A stretch of DNA of 56,301 nt from Alphaproteobacteria bacterium. Lineage in GTDB: Bacteria > Pseudomonadota > Alphaproteobacteria > Rhizobiales > Hyphomicrobiaceae. How positions within the stretch are numbered: the first letter of the stretch is position 1; each line of letters opens with the position of its first letter. Where the stretch lies: contig JAHJQI010000100.1 in NCBI GenBank assembly GCA_018819265.1, positions 1 to 56,301 on the forward strand. Direction: 5' to 3'. This document shows, one piece after another, positions 42,942 through 51,593 of the stretch. Below the pieces are notes generated by a model. The model searched no databases and was not told the origin of the DNA. It was given only the letters and a program-made list of their open reading frames with translations. The position numbers and the translations under genes were made by a program.

Positions 42942-45503
42942 CTACCAGAGCCCGCCGCCGCCACCGCCATATCCGCGCGGAGGCGGCCGCGGGTCGGCAC
43001 TGCTGACCGAAGCTGAGTCCGGCGAATACGCGTCGCCGCTGCTATCGGCCCCCACACCGACCATCGAATAGGCATCATCGGGCTCTTCGTAGGGCTTGAA
43101 GGCTTCCATGATGGCCTGGTCGTCGCCGGGCTGAGCCCTGAGCCCCGTCATCAGGCTGACTCGCGCAAGTACGATGCCGGGCGGCTGGCGGAACGGCGTG
43201 ATCGGCTTGCCTTCGAGCGCCATTTTCATGAATTCACCGAAGATCGGCGCAGCGAGCTGACCGCCGGTCATGCCCTTGCCCATCGGCTTGGGCGTGTCGT
43301 AGCCGACGAAGACACCGACCACGAGGTCGGGCGAGTAGCCAACGAACCAGGCATCCTTCTCTTCGTTCGTCGTACCCGTCTTCCCGGCCAGCGGAATGCC
43401 GAGCTTCTTCAGGCTGCGCGCGGTTCCCCGTTCGACGACACCCTGCAGGATCGAGGTCATCTGGTAGGCCGAATGGGGATCGATGATCTGCTTGCGGTCG
43501 TCGGGAATTTCTGGCTCCGGCTGGTCGTTCCAATCGGTCGTCTTGCAGCCTTCGCAGGGGCGCTGGTCGTGGCGCCAGATGGTTTGCCCCCAGCGGTCCT
43601 GGATACGGTCGATCAGCGTCGGAAAGACACGCTTCCCCCCATTGGCCAGGATGGCGTAGGCGGTCGCCATGCGCAGGAGTGTCGTTTCACCGGCCCCAAG
43701 CGACATCGACAAGACCGGCAGCAGATCGTCGTAGATCCCGAACCGCTTGGCGTATTCGGTGATCAGCGGCATGCCCATGTCCTGTGCGAGCCGCACCGTC
43801 ATCTGGTTGCGCGACTTCTCGATGCCGATACGCAGCGTCGTTGGACCGTAGGATTTCTCCTTGTCGTAATTTTCCGGCTTCCAGACATCCTGCCCGCCCC
43901 CCTGCTCGATTTCGATCGGCGCATCGAGCACGATCGACGTCGGCTTGTAGCCGTTGTCGAGGGCGGCCGTGTAGACGAACGGCTTGAATGACGAGCCAGG
44001 CTGTCGTTTGGCCTGGATCGCCCGGTCGAACTGACTGATATCGAACGAGAATCCGCCGACGCTCGCGAGGACGCGGCCGGTGTGGGGGTCCATCGCGACG
44101 ATACCGCCGCCGACCTCGGGGATCTGCATCAGCGACCAAATACCGGTCGGATCGAGTGGCTCGTCAGGGGCAACGAAAATCACGTCGCCCTCCGCCAGCA
44201 CTTCGCTCACCGCCTTCGGCTTTGCTCCGCCGTCGACCCGCTTTGCCCACTCCACCTGCGCCAGCGCGAGGCGCACCGCTTCGCGCTTTTCTTCGAGCTG
44301 GCCGTCTGGCGAGTTGCGCGGTTTCAGACCGACAACCGCCTGCTGCGCATCCGCGCTGAGAACAACCCCCAGCCGCCAAGGCTGCAAATCGCCAGGAGCC
44401 TCCACGCCGGCAAGCGTCGTGCCCCAGTCGCCGGTTATGTCGATCTTGCTGAGCGCACCGCGCCAGCCCTTGCGGCGGTCGAAGCTGACGAGCCCTTCGA
44501 TCAGGGACTTGCGAGCAAAACGCTGGAATTTCGGGTGTAGCGTCGTTCTGACCGACATGCCACCGCCGTAGAGATCGCCCTCGCCATATTGCGCCAGGAG
44601 AGCGCGACGCACTTCCTCGGCGAAGAAATCCGCCGCGAACGTCTGCGCGCCGAACTTGCGCAAATTGACATCCAGCGGCTTGGCGCGCGCTTCCTCGGCC
44701 TTTTCCTTCGAAATATAGCCGTTCTCGTACATCTGCCCGATGATCCAGTTGCGCCGGGCTAATGCCTTCTCGGTATGCTTGATGGGGTGGTAGTTGTTGG
44801 GCGCTTTCGGCAGCGTTGCCAGATAGGCAGCCTGTTCGATCGTCAGGTCCTTCAGCTCTTTGTCGAAGTAGTTGAGGCTCGCTGCCGCAACACCGTAAGA
44901 GCCGATGCCCAGATAGATTTCGTTGAGATAGAGTTCGAGGATCTTGTCTTTCGAGAAGGTGCGCTCGATACGGATCGCCAGGATCGCTTCCTTGAGCTTT
45001 CGATCGATCGTCCGGTCGCTGGTGAGCAGGAAGTTCTTCGCCACCTGCTGCGTGATTGTCGAAGCGCCCTGAACGCGACCGCTGCGGCCTTGCGCCTTGT
45101 CGAGCACGACTTTGAAGACCGCGCGCGCGATGCCCTGGAAATCGAGACCGCCGTGTTCGTAGAACCGGCTGTCCTCGGCGGAAAGAAAGGCTTCGATGAC
45201 CACCTTCGGTACTGTGTTGATCGGCACGAAGATGCGCCGCTCGCGAGCATATTCGGCAATCAGCGAACCGTCGCTGGCATGAATGCGCGTCATCACCGGC
45301 GGCTGGTATTCGGCCAGCTTCTCATAGTTCGGCAGGTCTTCGGAGGCCCGCATCAGCATGTAGCCGGCAACCGCCGATCCCACGACGAATACGACGACCG
45401 CCGCGGCAAAGCTGAACCCGAGCAGGCTGAGGACCAGGCTGCGCTGTCGGCGCTTCTTGACCTTCTTGGGCGGCTTCGGCGGTGGAATGATCGGCGCTCT
45501 CAT
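42942..45503 (-). CDS. mrcA: Penicillin-binding protein 1A (bifunctional transglycosylase/transpeptidase)
   Basis: 853 residues. A basic cytoplasmic tail and one membrane anchor (LVLSLLGFSFAAAVVVFVVGSAVAGYML) precede the GT51 glycosyltransferase with catalytic Glu in AEDSRFYEHGG and GASTITQQVAKN. An OB-like linker follows. The transpeptidase has SSFK in RQPGSSFKPF, SRN in EKSRNQMTV, and KTGTT. It polymerises and cross-links peptidoglycan in the periplasm. The C-terminus is Ser/Asp/Gly-rich and ends YGGGGGGLW. It lies upstream of prfB and downstream of an amidase gene on the same strand. Confidence 0.97.
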   Translation of the reverse strand: MRAPIIPPPKPPKKVKKRRQRSLVLSLLGFSFAAAVVVFVVGSAVAGYMLMRASEDLPNYEKLAEYQPPVMTRIHASDGSLIAEYARERRIFVPINTVPKVVIEAFLSAEDSRFYEHGGLDFQGIARAVFKVVLDKAQGRSGRVQGASTITQQVAKNFLLTSDRTIDRKLKEAILAIRIERTFSKDKILELYLNEIYLGIGSYGVAAASLNYFDKELKDLTIEQAAYLATLPKAPNNYHPIKHTEKALARRNWIIGQMYENGYISKEKAEEARAKPLDVNLRKFGAQTFAADFFAEEVRRALLAQYGEGDLYGGGMSVRTTLHPKFQRFARKSLIEGLVSFDRRKGWRGALSKIDITGDWGTTLAGVEAPGDLQPWRLGVVLSADAQQAVVGLKPRNSPDGQLEEKREAVRLALAQVEWAKRVDGGAKPKAVSEVLAEGDVIFVAPDEPLDPTGIWSLMQIPEVGGGIVAMDPHTGRVLASVGGFSFDISQFDRAIQAKRQPGSSFKPFVYTAALDNGYKPTSIVLDAPIEIEQGGGQDVWKPENYDKEKSYGPTTLRIGIEKSRNQMTVRLAQDMGMPLITEYAKRFGIYDDLLPVLSMSLGAGETTLLRMATAYAILANGGKRVFPTLIDRIQDRWGQTIWRHDQRPCEGCKTTDWNDQPEPEIPDDRKQIIDPHSAYQMTSILQGVVERGTARSLKKLGIPLAGKTGTTNEEKDAWFVGYSPDLVVGVFVGYDTPKPMGKGMTGGQLAAPIFGEFMKMALEGKPITPFRQPPGIVLARVSLMTGLRAQPGDDQAIMEAFKPYEEPDDAYSMVGVGADSSGDAYSPDSASVSSADPRPPPRGYGGGGGGLW

Positions 45504-45594
45504 CAGCCCTCGGCCCGGATTAGGGGTCTCTTTGGATCGTTACGGCGGCAAACGATGCTGCACTGCAGCACACGCCCACATGCCTCCTGCTAAC

Positions 45595-45674
45595 CTAGTG
45601 TGGTGCCTCGCAATTGCCGACCAATAGTTCGGCTGGGTTCGTAGTCGGTAATTGCGAGACAAGCACCACACTAA
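45595..45674. repeat. CTAG-ended bulged hairpin element (TAGTGTGGTGC stem)
   Basis: TAGTGTGGTGC pairs with GCACCACACTA (11 bp). A one-sided 4-nt bulge (ACAA) lies on the right. The inner stem CTCGCAATTGCCGAC pairs over 15 bp with one mismatch, and the loop is 22 nt. On the minus strand the loop contains AGCCGAAC, akin to the loop cores of the elements at 45688 and 56145. Confidence 0.85.
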
Positions 45675-45687
45675 GCTCATGTATTTG

Positions 45688-45763
45688 CTAGTGTCGTTCA
45701 GTACCGCAAATACCGAGACGAGGTCGCGGCAAGGATGTCGGTATTTGCGATACACGACACTAG
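45688..45763. repeat. CTAG-ended bulged hairpin element (CTAGTGTCGT stem)
   Basis: CTAGTGTCGT pairs with ACGACACTAG (10 bp). A one-sided 3-nt bulge (TCA) lies on the left. The inner stem GTACCGCAAATACCGA pairs over 16 bp with one mismatch. The loop is 21 nt (45717-45737). Read on the minus strand it matches the loop at 56170-56190 at 18 of 21 positions, although the stems are unrelated. Confidence 0.88.
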
Positions 45764-45979
45764 TCGGCAATGTGGCATCACGTCGTCGCGATACGCTGCC
45801 CATGAAATAACAATCGTTTCAGGAGCTTTGGTTAATGCGGAGGGAACTCACCGCCAATCTCGCGGCTGAGATACCGCCATGCAACAGTCGTTTTCCGTAC
45901 ACTTCCGCACAATCCCACCATTCGCCGCTCGAAAATGAGCGGTTATGCGCTGCTTCAGAGACTCGGTCGCGACATGTGG

Positions 45980-47221
45980 CTACGGCGCCAGTGCAGTCCT
46001 GCGGTCGAAGTAGGCGCTGATCGCGGCGGCAAGCGATTCGGCCACTTTGCGGCGCCATGACTCTGAACTGAGCCGCTTTTCGTCGTCCTTGTTGCTGAGA
46101 TAGCCAAGTTCGACAAGCACCGATGGCGTCCCGGTCTGTCGCAGGACCTTGAATGCCGCCGCCCGCTGCGGTTTGGCTGAAAGCTGGGTCGCCTGCTTGA
46201 GTCGCCCCACCAGTGAATTCGATGCATCCATCGAGAAATTCGCGGTTTCGCGCTTGACGAGATCGATGAGGATATCGCGAACACCGCCCTCCTCCTCCTC
46301 CTTGAGGACCGGCAAGCCGGCAATGGCGTCGGCGCTGTTCTCTTTTTCGGCCATGCGCCGCGCGGCTTCATCAGAGGCCCGGTCGGACAGAGTGTAGACG
46401 GTCGCCCCCCGCACCTGCGAGGTGAAGCGCTTGTCGGCAATTGCGTCCGCATGCAGCGAAACGAATAGATCGGCCGAGCGCGACCGGGAGAATTCAAGCC
46501 GGTCGTCGAGCGAAACAAAAACATCCGTTGAGCGCGTCAGGACCACGTCGAACCGGTCGAGTTTCTCGAGTTCTGCGAAGAGCTCCAGGGCGGCCGCCAG
46601 CACCACGTCCTTCTCATAGACGTTGCTGGCCCCCAGCGCGCCTGGATCGACCCCGCCATGGCCCGGATCGATCACCACCACCGGCCGCCCGGTCCTCCGT
46701 GATGGCCGCGGGCTATCCGCGCCGCGGCCGAGGTCCGCTTGCACCGGCCTGCTCGCCGTTCTGCTGGCACCCGTACCGGCCCCGAAACTCGCCGCATCGC
46801 TGGATTTGAGGGACAGCAGCAACTTGACCGCTCCACCTGGCGCTGCGGTCATCTCGGCCTTTTCGATGCTGACGGGCGACACTGTGTCGATCACGACACG
46901 CGACTTGCGGGCCGCAAACAAACCGTAGCGATAGGCGCTGATCAAGCCCTGCCCCGACTGCCCGGCATCTTTCGGCAACTCGAAGGTCACATCGGGCATA
47001 TCGAGGATAACCCTGTAGGGGTTGGCCAGCGTGAAGACTTCGACCGTCACGCCCTGCGACAGCGTCATCGAGAATTCCGTGCGGGTTTTATCGCCCGTTA
47101 TTGCCGCCCCCGTCACGACGACGCCGGCCTGCGCCGGCAAGGCCAGTATTTGACAGCCGAGCGCCAGCCCCCCGATCAAAGCCAACAATAGTCTCGAAAT
47201 GCACCCCAAACCTGCCCCCAA
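45980..47221 (-). CDS. amiC: N-acetylmuramoyl-L-alanine amidase (AmiC-like), second of two
   Basis: 413 residues. A signal peptide (LLLALIGGLALGCQILALPAQA) precedes an AMIN domain (about 35-140, GVTVEVFTLANPYRVILDM) that binds peptidoglycan. An Arg/Ser/Pro-rich linker follows, then Amidase_3 with VVIDPGHGGVDPGA, YEKDVV, FVSLHADA and the catalytic Glu in LVELGYLSNKDD. The start is a TTG at 47221 with GAAAGG upstream; no in-frame ATG precedes the signal sequence. Gene order amidase-mrcA-prfB with divergent rne is typical of the order, so this is the main division amidase by synteny. Confidence 0.92.
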   Translation of the reverse strand: MGAGLGCISRLLLALIGGLALGCQILALPAQAGVVVTGAAITGDKTRTEFSMTLSQGVTVEVFTLANPYRVILDMPDVTFELPKDAGQSGQGLISAYRYGLFAARKSRVVIDTVSPVSIEKAEMTAAPGGAVKLLLSLKSSDAASFGAGTGASRTASRPVQADLGRGADSPRPSRRTGRPVVVIDPGHGGVDPGALGASNVYEKDVVLAAALELFAELEKLDRFDVVLTRSTDVFVSLDDRLEFSRSRSADLFVSLHADAIADKRFTSQVRGATVYTLSDRASDEAARRMAEKENSADAIAGLPVLKEEEEGGVRDILIDLVKRETANFSMDASNSLVGRLKQATQLSAKPQRAAAFKVLRQTGTPSVLVELGYLSNKDDEKRLSSESWRRKVAESLAAAISAYFDRRTALAP

Positions 47222-47403
47222 GCTGACCTTTCAGCCCCTTCCCGTGGCCTCGTCCCGGAATCCACGCCCCGGAGTCAGCCACACATTGCCGCAACTCCGC
47301 GTCCGGTGCGATGCGCACCAACGGCTTCAGCCCACCTCGATTTCCACCTGCCCCACGCGATATTACCCGTTTGGCATGTCGATGTACCAGTCCCGTCCCT
47401 GTG

Positions 47404-47418
47404 TTAACCACTTGTTAA
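47404..47418. promoter_or_regulatory. Perfect CtrA-type site between amiC and rne
   Basis: TTAACCACTTGTTAA matches the CtrA consensus TTAA-N7-TTAA exactly. It lies 183 bases upstream of the amiC start (minus strand) and about 205 bases before the rne promoter (plus strand). Confidence 0.5.
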
Positions 47419-47608
47419 TGCCGACACTGGATGATCGTCGAGTCATGCCCGCCAGTAAGCCCTGTTGCCGCAATTGCGTGACACTTGCATGTCTGCCGCG
47501 GAGCACTTAAACATTCTGTTGGCTTGATATGTCGATGTGTCCGGAAGCTCCGCAGATTGCTGAAAGCTTCCGAAACCGCCAGACAATCCGCTCGAACGCG
47601 TCGTTGTT

Positions 47609-47636
47609 TTGACAGGGGCCGCCGCGACGTTACAAT
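47609..47636 (+). promoter_or_regulatory. rne: Sigma-70-type promoter of rne
   Basis: TTGACA (47609-47614), 16-base spacer, TACAAT (47631-47636). The start of transcription would be near 47643, which gives a leader of about 490 nt before the rne ATG. Confidence 0.65.
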
Positions 47637-47642
47637 TTGCGG

Positions 47643-48131
47643 TCGGTAGGTCTACCTTGTCGACGATCCCACCGTTGCAGTCGTTTTCGACGCTGTATGG
47701 GTGGCCGTCCGGTCGTCGCCGAAGCCAGGAGTGAGGCAGTTCTCACCTGTCGCCGAACGCTGAGCCGGAAGTTCGCGGGGAATACTGGGCCGGATACTGG
47801 GCCGGATACTGGGCATGACGGCCGTCGCCTCCCTCGCCGGAGGCAAAAAGAATGGGGCGTTGACGCGAAGTTTCGCGTCCATTGCGCCGCACGTGAAAGC
47901 TAAAAAGCCAATGCAGAATGCACGCTCATTTCAAAGCTCTGTCCGCCGGTCGCTTTCAGCGACTGGTTTTCGGCGCCACGCATTGCGCCAACAGACGCTG
48001 ACGAGCGCCGCTACCGCCACAACAATCTTGCAAAACTCAATCGCTAGAGCGCGCGCCCTGTCGCAGCGCACGGTCGCCGAAGGCTTTCCGGCTGGCCCTG
48101 CCATGAAGATACGGCGCGCCGAGGACAATCG
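47643..48131 (+). promoter_or_regulatory. Long structured leader of rne
   Basis: No gene is supported here. Hairpins: GCCTCC/GGAGGC (47827-47844), GACGCGA/TCGCGTC (47862-47879) and GTCGCT/AGCGAC (47949-47963). A 12-base unit ATACTGGGCCGG is repeated 2.75 times at 47782-47814. In E. coli the rne leader mediates feedback by RNase E; the same is inferred here. GAGGA precedes the ATG. Confidence 0.55.
47782..47814 (+). repeat. 12-bp direct repeats in the rne leader
   Basis: ATACTGGGCCGG occurs at 47782 and 47794, and ATACTGGGC at 47806. The exact tandem spacing suggests slippage. Confidence 0.9.
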
Positions 48132-51100
48132 ATGTCAGAAAATAAAATGCTTATCGATGCCGCGCACCCGGAGGAAACCCGGGTTGTGGTATTGCGCGCA
48201 GGCCGGGTAGAGGAGTTCGACTACGAATCAGCGGCTCGCAAACAGCTTCGCGGAAATATCTATCTGGCCAAGGTGACCCGGGTCGAACCGGCGTTGCAGG
48301 CCGCCTTCATCGACTACGGCGGCAATCGCCACGGCTTCCTTGCCTTCAACGAAGTGCATCCGGACTACTATCAGATTCCGATGGCCGACAGGCTGGCGCT
48401 GCTTGAAGAGGAAGCCGCCGCCGAAGCCGAGGAAGAAGAAGAAATCGACCTCGCCGCCGAAGAGGTCGGTTCTTCCGATGGGTCCGGCGACGCCGATGAT
48501 GATGAGGACGACGACGAGGATGACGACGTCGAGGTGCTCGACGCCGGCCCTTATGACGTGCACGCCGATGCTCACGACGACGAGCCTTACGACAACGATG
48601 ACGAACCGGACCTCGACGGCGCCGACGACAGCGCCGGGCCCGCCACGACCTACGAAGAAGAAGCCAAAGCCCGCCAAGCCGGCTCCGCAGGTGCGTCCGC
48701 AACCGGCCGTGACGATGACACTGAAACCTCCACCGCGCCGGACGCCGAGGCAGAGAACGCTGCGGGCGAGCCCCGCTCGACCGTCCTGAGCGAGGCGATG
48801 CCCCGCGATGCCGCGTTGCACGAAGCACCTGCAGGCTTGCACGAGAGCGCAGAAACCGCAGCAGCCGGCTCCAGCGAAGCACCCGGGCCGGCAGCGACCG
48901 GACAAGAAGGCGCGCAAGCATCGACCGCAGCCTCCGATAACGAAGACTCCGTCCCGGCGGCCGATGATCACAATCAGCCGGATTACTACACGCCGGTCGC
49001 GGCCGGCGCGGACGCTGGCGAAGCCGACGAAGCCGACACCGACGAGGAAACCGGCGACGACCGCGGCGGCGCACGCCGCACCGGGCGCCCCCCGGCGGGT
49101 CGCCGCCGGCGCGGCGGCCGATCGCGTCGCGGCAGACCGCGCGATGGTGCAACTTCCGGCGACGACGACACCGATAGCGTCGATCAGGTTGGCAATGAGG
49201 ATGCGCTGGAAGAACTGCCCTCGCGTCCGCGCCGCTCGCGCCGCAGCTACAAGATCCAGGAAGTCGTCAAGCGCCGCCAGGTGCTGCTGATCCAGGTTGT
49301 CAAGGAAGAGCGCGGCAACAAGGGTGCCGCCCTCACCACGTACCTGTCGCTCGCCGGTCGTTATACCGTCTTGATGCCGAACACCGCACGCGGCGGCGGC
49401 ATCTCGCGCAAGATCACCACCCCCCAGGACCGCAAGCGCCTCAAGGCCATCGCCAACGAACTCGACGTGCCCGAAGGCATGGGCCTGATCATCCGCACGG
49501 CCGGTGCCGCCCGCACCAAGCAGGAAATCCGCCGCGATTTCGAATACCTGCTGCGGCTTTGGGAAAGCGTGCGCGAACTGACCCTGCAATCGACCGCCCC
49601 GGCACTCGTCTACGAAGAAGGCGACCTCATCAAGCGTTCGATCCGCGACCTCTACAATAAGGATGTCGATCAGGTCGTCGTCGCCGGCGAAGAGGCTTTC
49701 CGCGGCGCCAAGAGCTTCATGCGCATGCTCATGCCGAGCCATGCCAAGAACGTCATCCAGTACGAGGACCCCGAACCGCTGTTCACCCGGCATGGCATCG
49801 AGCGCCAGCTCAACGCCATGTTCAGCCCCTACGTGCATCTGCCGTCAGGCGGCTATCTCGTCATCAACCAGACCGAAGCGCTCGTTGCCATCGACGTCAA
49901 CTCGGGACGTTCGACACGCGAATTCTCCATCGAGGAGACTGCGCTCAATACCAACCTCGAAGCCTCCGACGAGATTGCCCGCCAGCTCAAGTTGCGCGAC
50001 CTCGCAGGCCTGATCGTCATCGACTACATCGACATGGAAGAGCGGCGCAACAACCGCAACGTCGAGCGGCGTATCCGCGAGGCCTTGAAGGACGACCGCG
50101 CCCGCATCCAGATCGGCCGCATCAGTCCCTTCGGTCTGCTCGAGATGTCGCGCCAGCGCTTGCGCACCGGCGTCCTGGAAGGTTCCACGACGCAGTGCGC
50201 GCACTGTCAGGGCACCGGCATCATTCGTTCCGTCGAATCGGTCGCACTCGGCGTCCTGCGCGGTCTGGAAGACGCGGTGATGGCAGGTGCCCGCACCTCG
50301 CTGATCGCCAACACGACCGCCGAGGTTGCACTCTACATCCTGAATAACAAACGCGACTTCGTCGTCGCCATGGAAAAACGACTCGGCATGCCGGTCGTCA
50401 TCCAGTCCTCCCCGAAGATGGCTGGCGCCAACTTCACGATCGAGAAAGGCGAAGTCGCTCCGCTCATAACCCGGGCCGCGCCCAAGCTCGACGCTGTCAG
50501 CGTCGACTGGGGCTTCGACGAGAACGACGGCGAGGTTACCGAGGCCGCAGAGGAGCCTTCCGATGTGATCGAAGCGGTCCGCTCCGACGACGCCGACAAA
50601 GGCGAAGGCGAAGGCCGTTCGCGCCGCCGCCGCCGCCGCCGTGGCGGCCGGCGTTCCGAAGAGGGCTCCGCGAGCGACGGATCGGAAAGCGTCGAACACG
50701 CCGACGCTTCAGATGAGTCCGACGACGACGACGATAGCGACGAAGTGCGTTCGGCAGGGCCCGAAGACGATGAATCGGGCGACGAAAAGTCCGGCCGCCG
50801 CCGCCGCCGTGGCCGCCGCGGCGGTCGCCGCAATCGCGGCCGCAATCGCGACGGCGAGGAAGGCCGCGAGGACGCACACGTTGCCTCTGGCGACAACGGT
50901 TACGCGGACGACGAGGACGGCGAGCCTGACGACGCCACCACCGGTTCGAAGGATGGCCCGCCGCGCGGCGCTGCCGGCGAGCACCATGCTGCAAACGACG
51001 ATGAGCCGGACGCAGACGATCCGGCGGCGGCGGCTTCGCTAGCCCAGCCTTTCGCAACCACGATCGAGAGTGGCACGCCGGAACGCGAGCACAACAGCCA

Positions 51101-51449
51101 CGACGCCTCTTCGCCCATCCCCGAAGCGACCGCAACCGAAGACATCGCCCTCGGGAAACCGCCCCTCGACGAAACCGCCACCCCCGTCACGATCGCCACC
51201 CAGCCTCTCGAAGATGAGTCCGGTAGCGAAGCCGCTCTGATTGCAGGGGCCGATGCGGACAGCTCCCGGCGTCCGCGCGGCGAACCCGTCTCCAGCGAGC
51301 CGCGCATCGCCCGCATCACCGTGGCACCTGACGGCCCGCCATCGGCTGAAGAATCCTCCACGGACGATGAAGTGGTCGACACCGGCGAGACCGGCGACAA
51401 ACCGACCCGCCGCGGCTGGTGGCAGAGAAAGCTCCTCGGCGACGCATAA
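48132..51449 (+). CDS. rne: Ribonuclease E
   Basis: 1105 residues. The S1 domain begins LRGNIYLAKVTRVEPALQAAF, breaks off near residue 90, and resumes at Y373 (YKIQEVVKRRQVLLIQVV). The insert of about 280 residues is acidic, then Ala/Thr-rich, then Arg/Gly-rich (GRRRRGGRSRRGRPR). The DNase I-like active site has D588 (VAIDVNSG) and D631 (VIDYIDME). The Zn-link is C689-x2-C692 (CAHCQGTG). The C-terminal half is disordered with alternating Arg-rich blocks (RSRRRRRRRGGRR) and acidic blocks, suited to RNA and degradosome binding. RNase E starts mRNA decay and matures rRNA and tRNA. Confidence 0.97.
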   Translation: MSENKMLIDAAHPEETRVVVLRAGRVEEFDYESAARKQLRGNIYLAKVTRVEPALQAAFIDYGGNRHGFLAFNEVHPDYYQIPMADRLALLEEEAAAEAEEEEEIDLAAEEVGSSDGSGDADDDEDDDEDDDVEVLDAGPYDVHADAHDDEPYDNDDEPDLDGADDSAGPATTYEEEAKARQAGSAGASATGRDDDTETSTAPDAEAENAAGEPRSTVLSEAMPRDAALHEAPAGLHESAETAAAGSSEAPGPAATGQEGAQASTAASDNEDSVPAADDHNQPDYYTPVAAGADAGEADEADTDEETGDDRGGARRTGRPPAGRRRRGGRSRRGRPRDGATSGDDDTDSVDQVGNEDALEELPSRPRRSRRSYKIQEVVKRRQVLLIQVVKEERGNKGAALTTYLSLAGRYTVLMPNTARGGGISRKITTPQDRKRLKAIANELDVPEGMGLIIRTAGAARTKQEIRRDFEYLLRLWESVRELTLQSTAPALVYEEGDLIKRSIRDLYNKDVDQVVVAGEEAFRGAKSFMRMLMPSHAKNVIQYEDPEPLFTRHGIERQLNAMFSPYVHLPSGGYLVINQTEALVAIDVNSGRSTREFSIEETALNTNLEASDEIARQLKLRDLAGLIVIDYIDMEERRNNRNVERRIREALKDDRARIQIGRISPFGLLEMSRQRLRTGVLEGSTTQCAHCQGTGIIRSVESVALGVLRGLEDAVMAGARTSLIANTTAEVALYILNNKRDFVVAMEKRLGMPVVIQSSPKMAGANFTIEKGEVAPLITRAAPKLDAVSVDWGFDENDGEVTEAAEEPSDVIEAVRSDDADKGEGEGRSRRRRRRRGGRRSEEGSASDGSESVEHADASDESDDDDDSDEVRSAGPEDDESGDEKSGRRRRRGRRGGRRNRGRNRDGEEGREDAHVASGDNGYADDEDGEPDDATTGSKDGPPRGAAGEHHAANDDEPDADDPAAAASLAQPFATTIESGTPEREHNSHDASSPIPEATATEDIALGKPPLDETATPVTIATQPLEDESGSEAALIAGADADSSRRPRGEPVSSEPRIARITVAPDGPPSAEESSTDDEVVDTGETGDKPTRRGWWQRKLLGDA

Positions 51450-51464
51450 CTTTTTTGCCGTCCG

Positions 51465-51508
51465 CCAAGAGACAAGACTGCCAAGAGACAAGTCCGCAAA
51501 GAGACAAG
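51465..51508. repeat. Three short direct repeats after rne
   Basis: CCAAGAGACAAG at 51465 and 51481 and CAAAGAGACAAG at 51497, with a regular 16-base period. They lie between the rne stop and its terminator. Confidence 0.85.
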
Positions 51509-51533
51509 GCGCTCCCTGATTTGGGGGCGCCTT
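51506..51533 (+). terminator. Probable rne terminator
   Basis: AAGGCGC(T)CCC pairs with GGG(G)GCGCCTT around TGATTT, followed by TCGTCTT. Confidence 0.7.
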
Positions 51534-51568
51534 TCGTCTTCGGCGCCGAGGCGACACAGCGAAACAAA

Positions 51569-51593
51569 CCCCTCGACGCGATGCGTCGAGGGG
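51569..51593 (-). terminator. Perfect 11-bp hairpin, possible terminator for aat
   Basis: CCCCTCGACGC (51569-51579) pairs with GCGTCGAGGGG (51583-51593). On the minus strand it is followed by TTTGTTTCG. It is 228 bases past the aat stop, so the assignment is tentative. The rest of 51594-51820 shows no gene. Confidence 0.5.

Larger units (their letters stand above)
45504..45979. other. Intergenic region with two CTAG-ended hairpin elements
   Basis: It separates mrcA from the amidase gene. Two hairpin elements fill 45595-45763. The rest (45764-45979) has no gene or clear site. Confidence 0.6.

Noticed and set aside
45595..45763. Integron attC sites
   Set aside because: Bulged imperfect hairpins are similar in form, but the ends are CTAG instead of the attC R-box (GTTRRRY), and no cassette or integrase is nearby.
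48043..48060. Another CTAGAGC-type palindrome before rne
   Set aside because: Only one arm (GCTAGAGCGCGCG) is present; no complementary arm follows within 100 bases.
48228..49838. 536-codon open frame on the minus strand
   Set aside because: It is the antisense of the acidic, repetitive part of rne; its Val/Gly/Ile-rich reading follows from GAC/GAG/GCC codons on the other strand.
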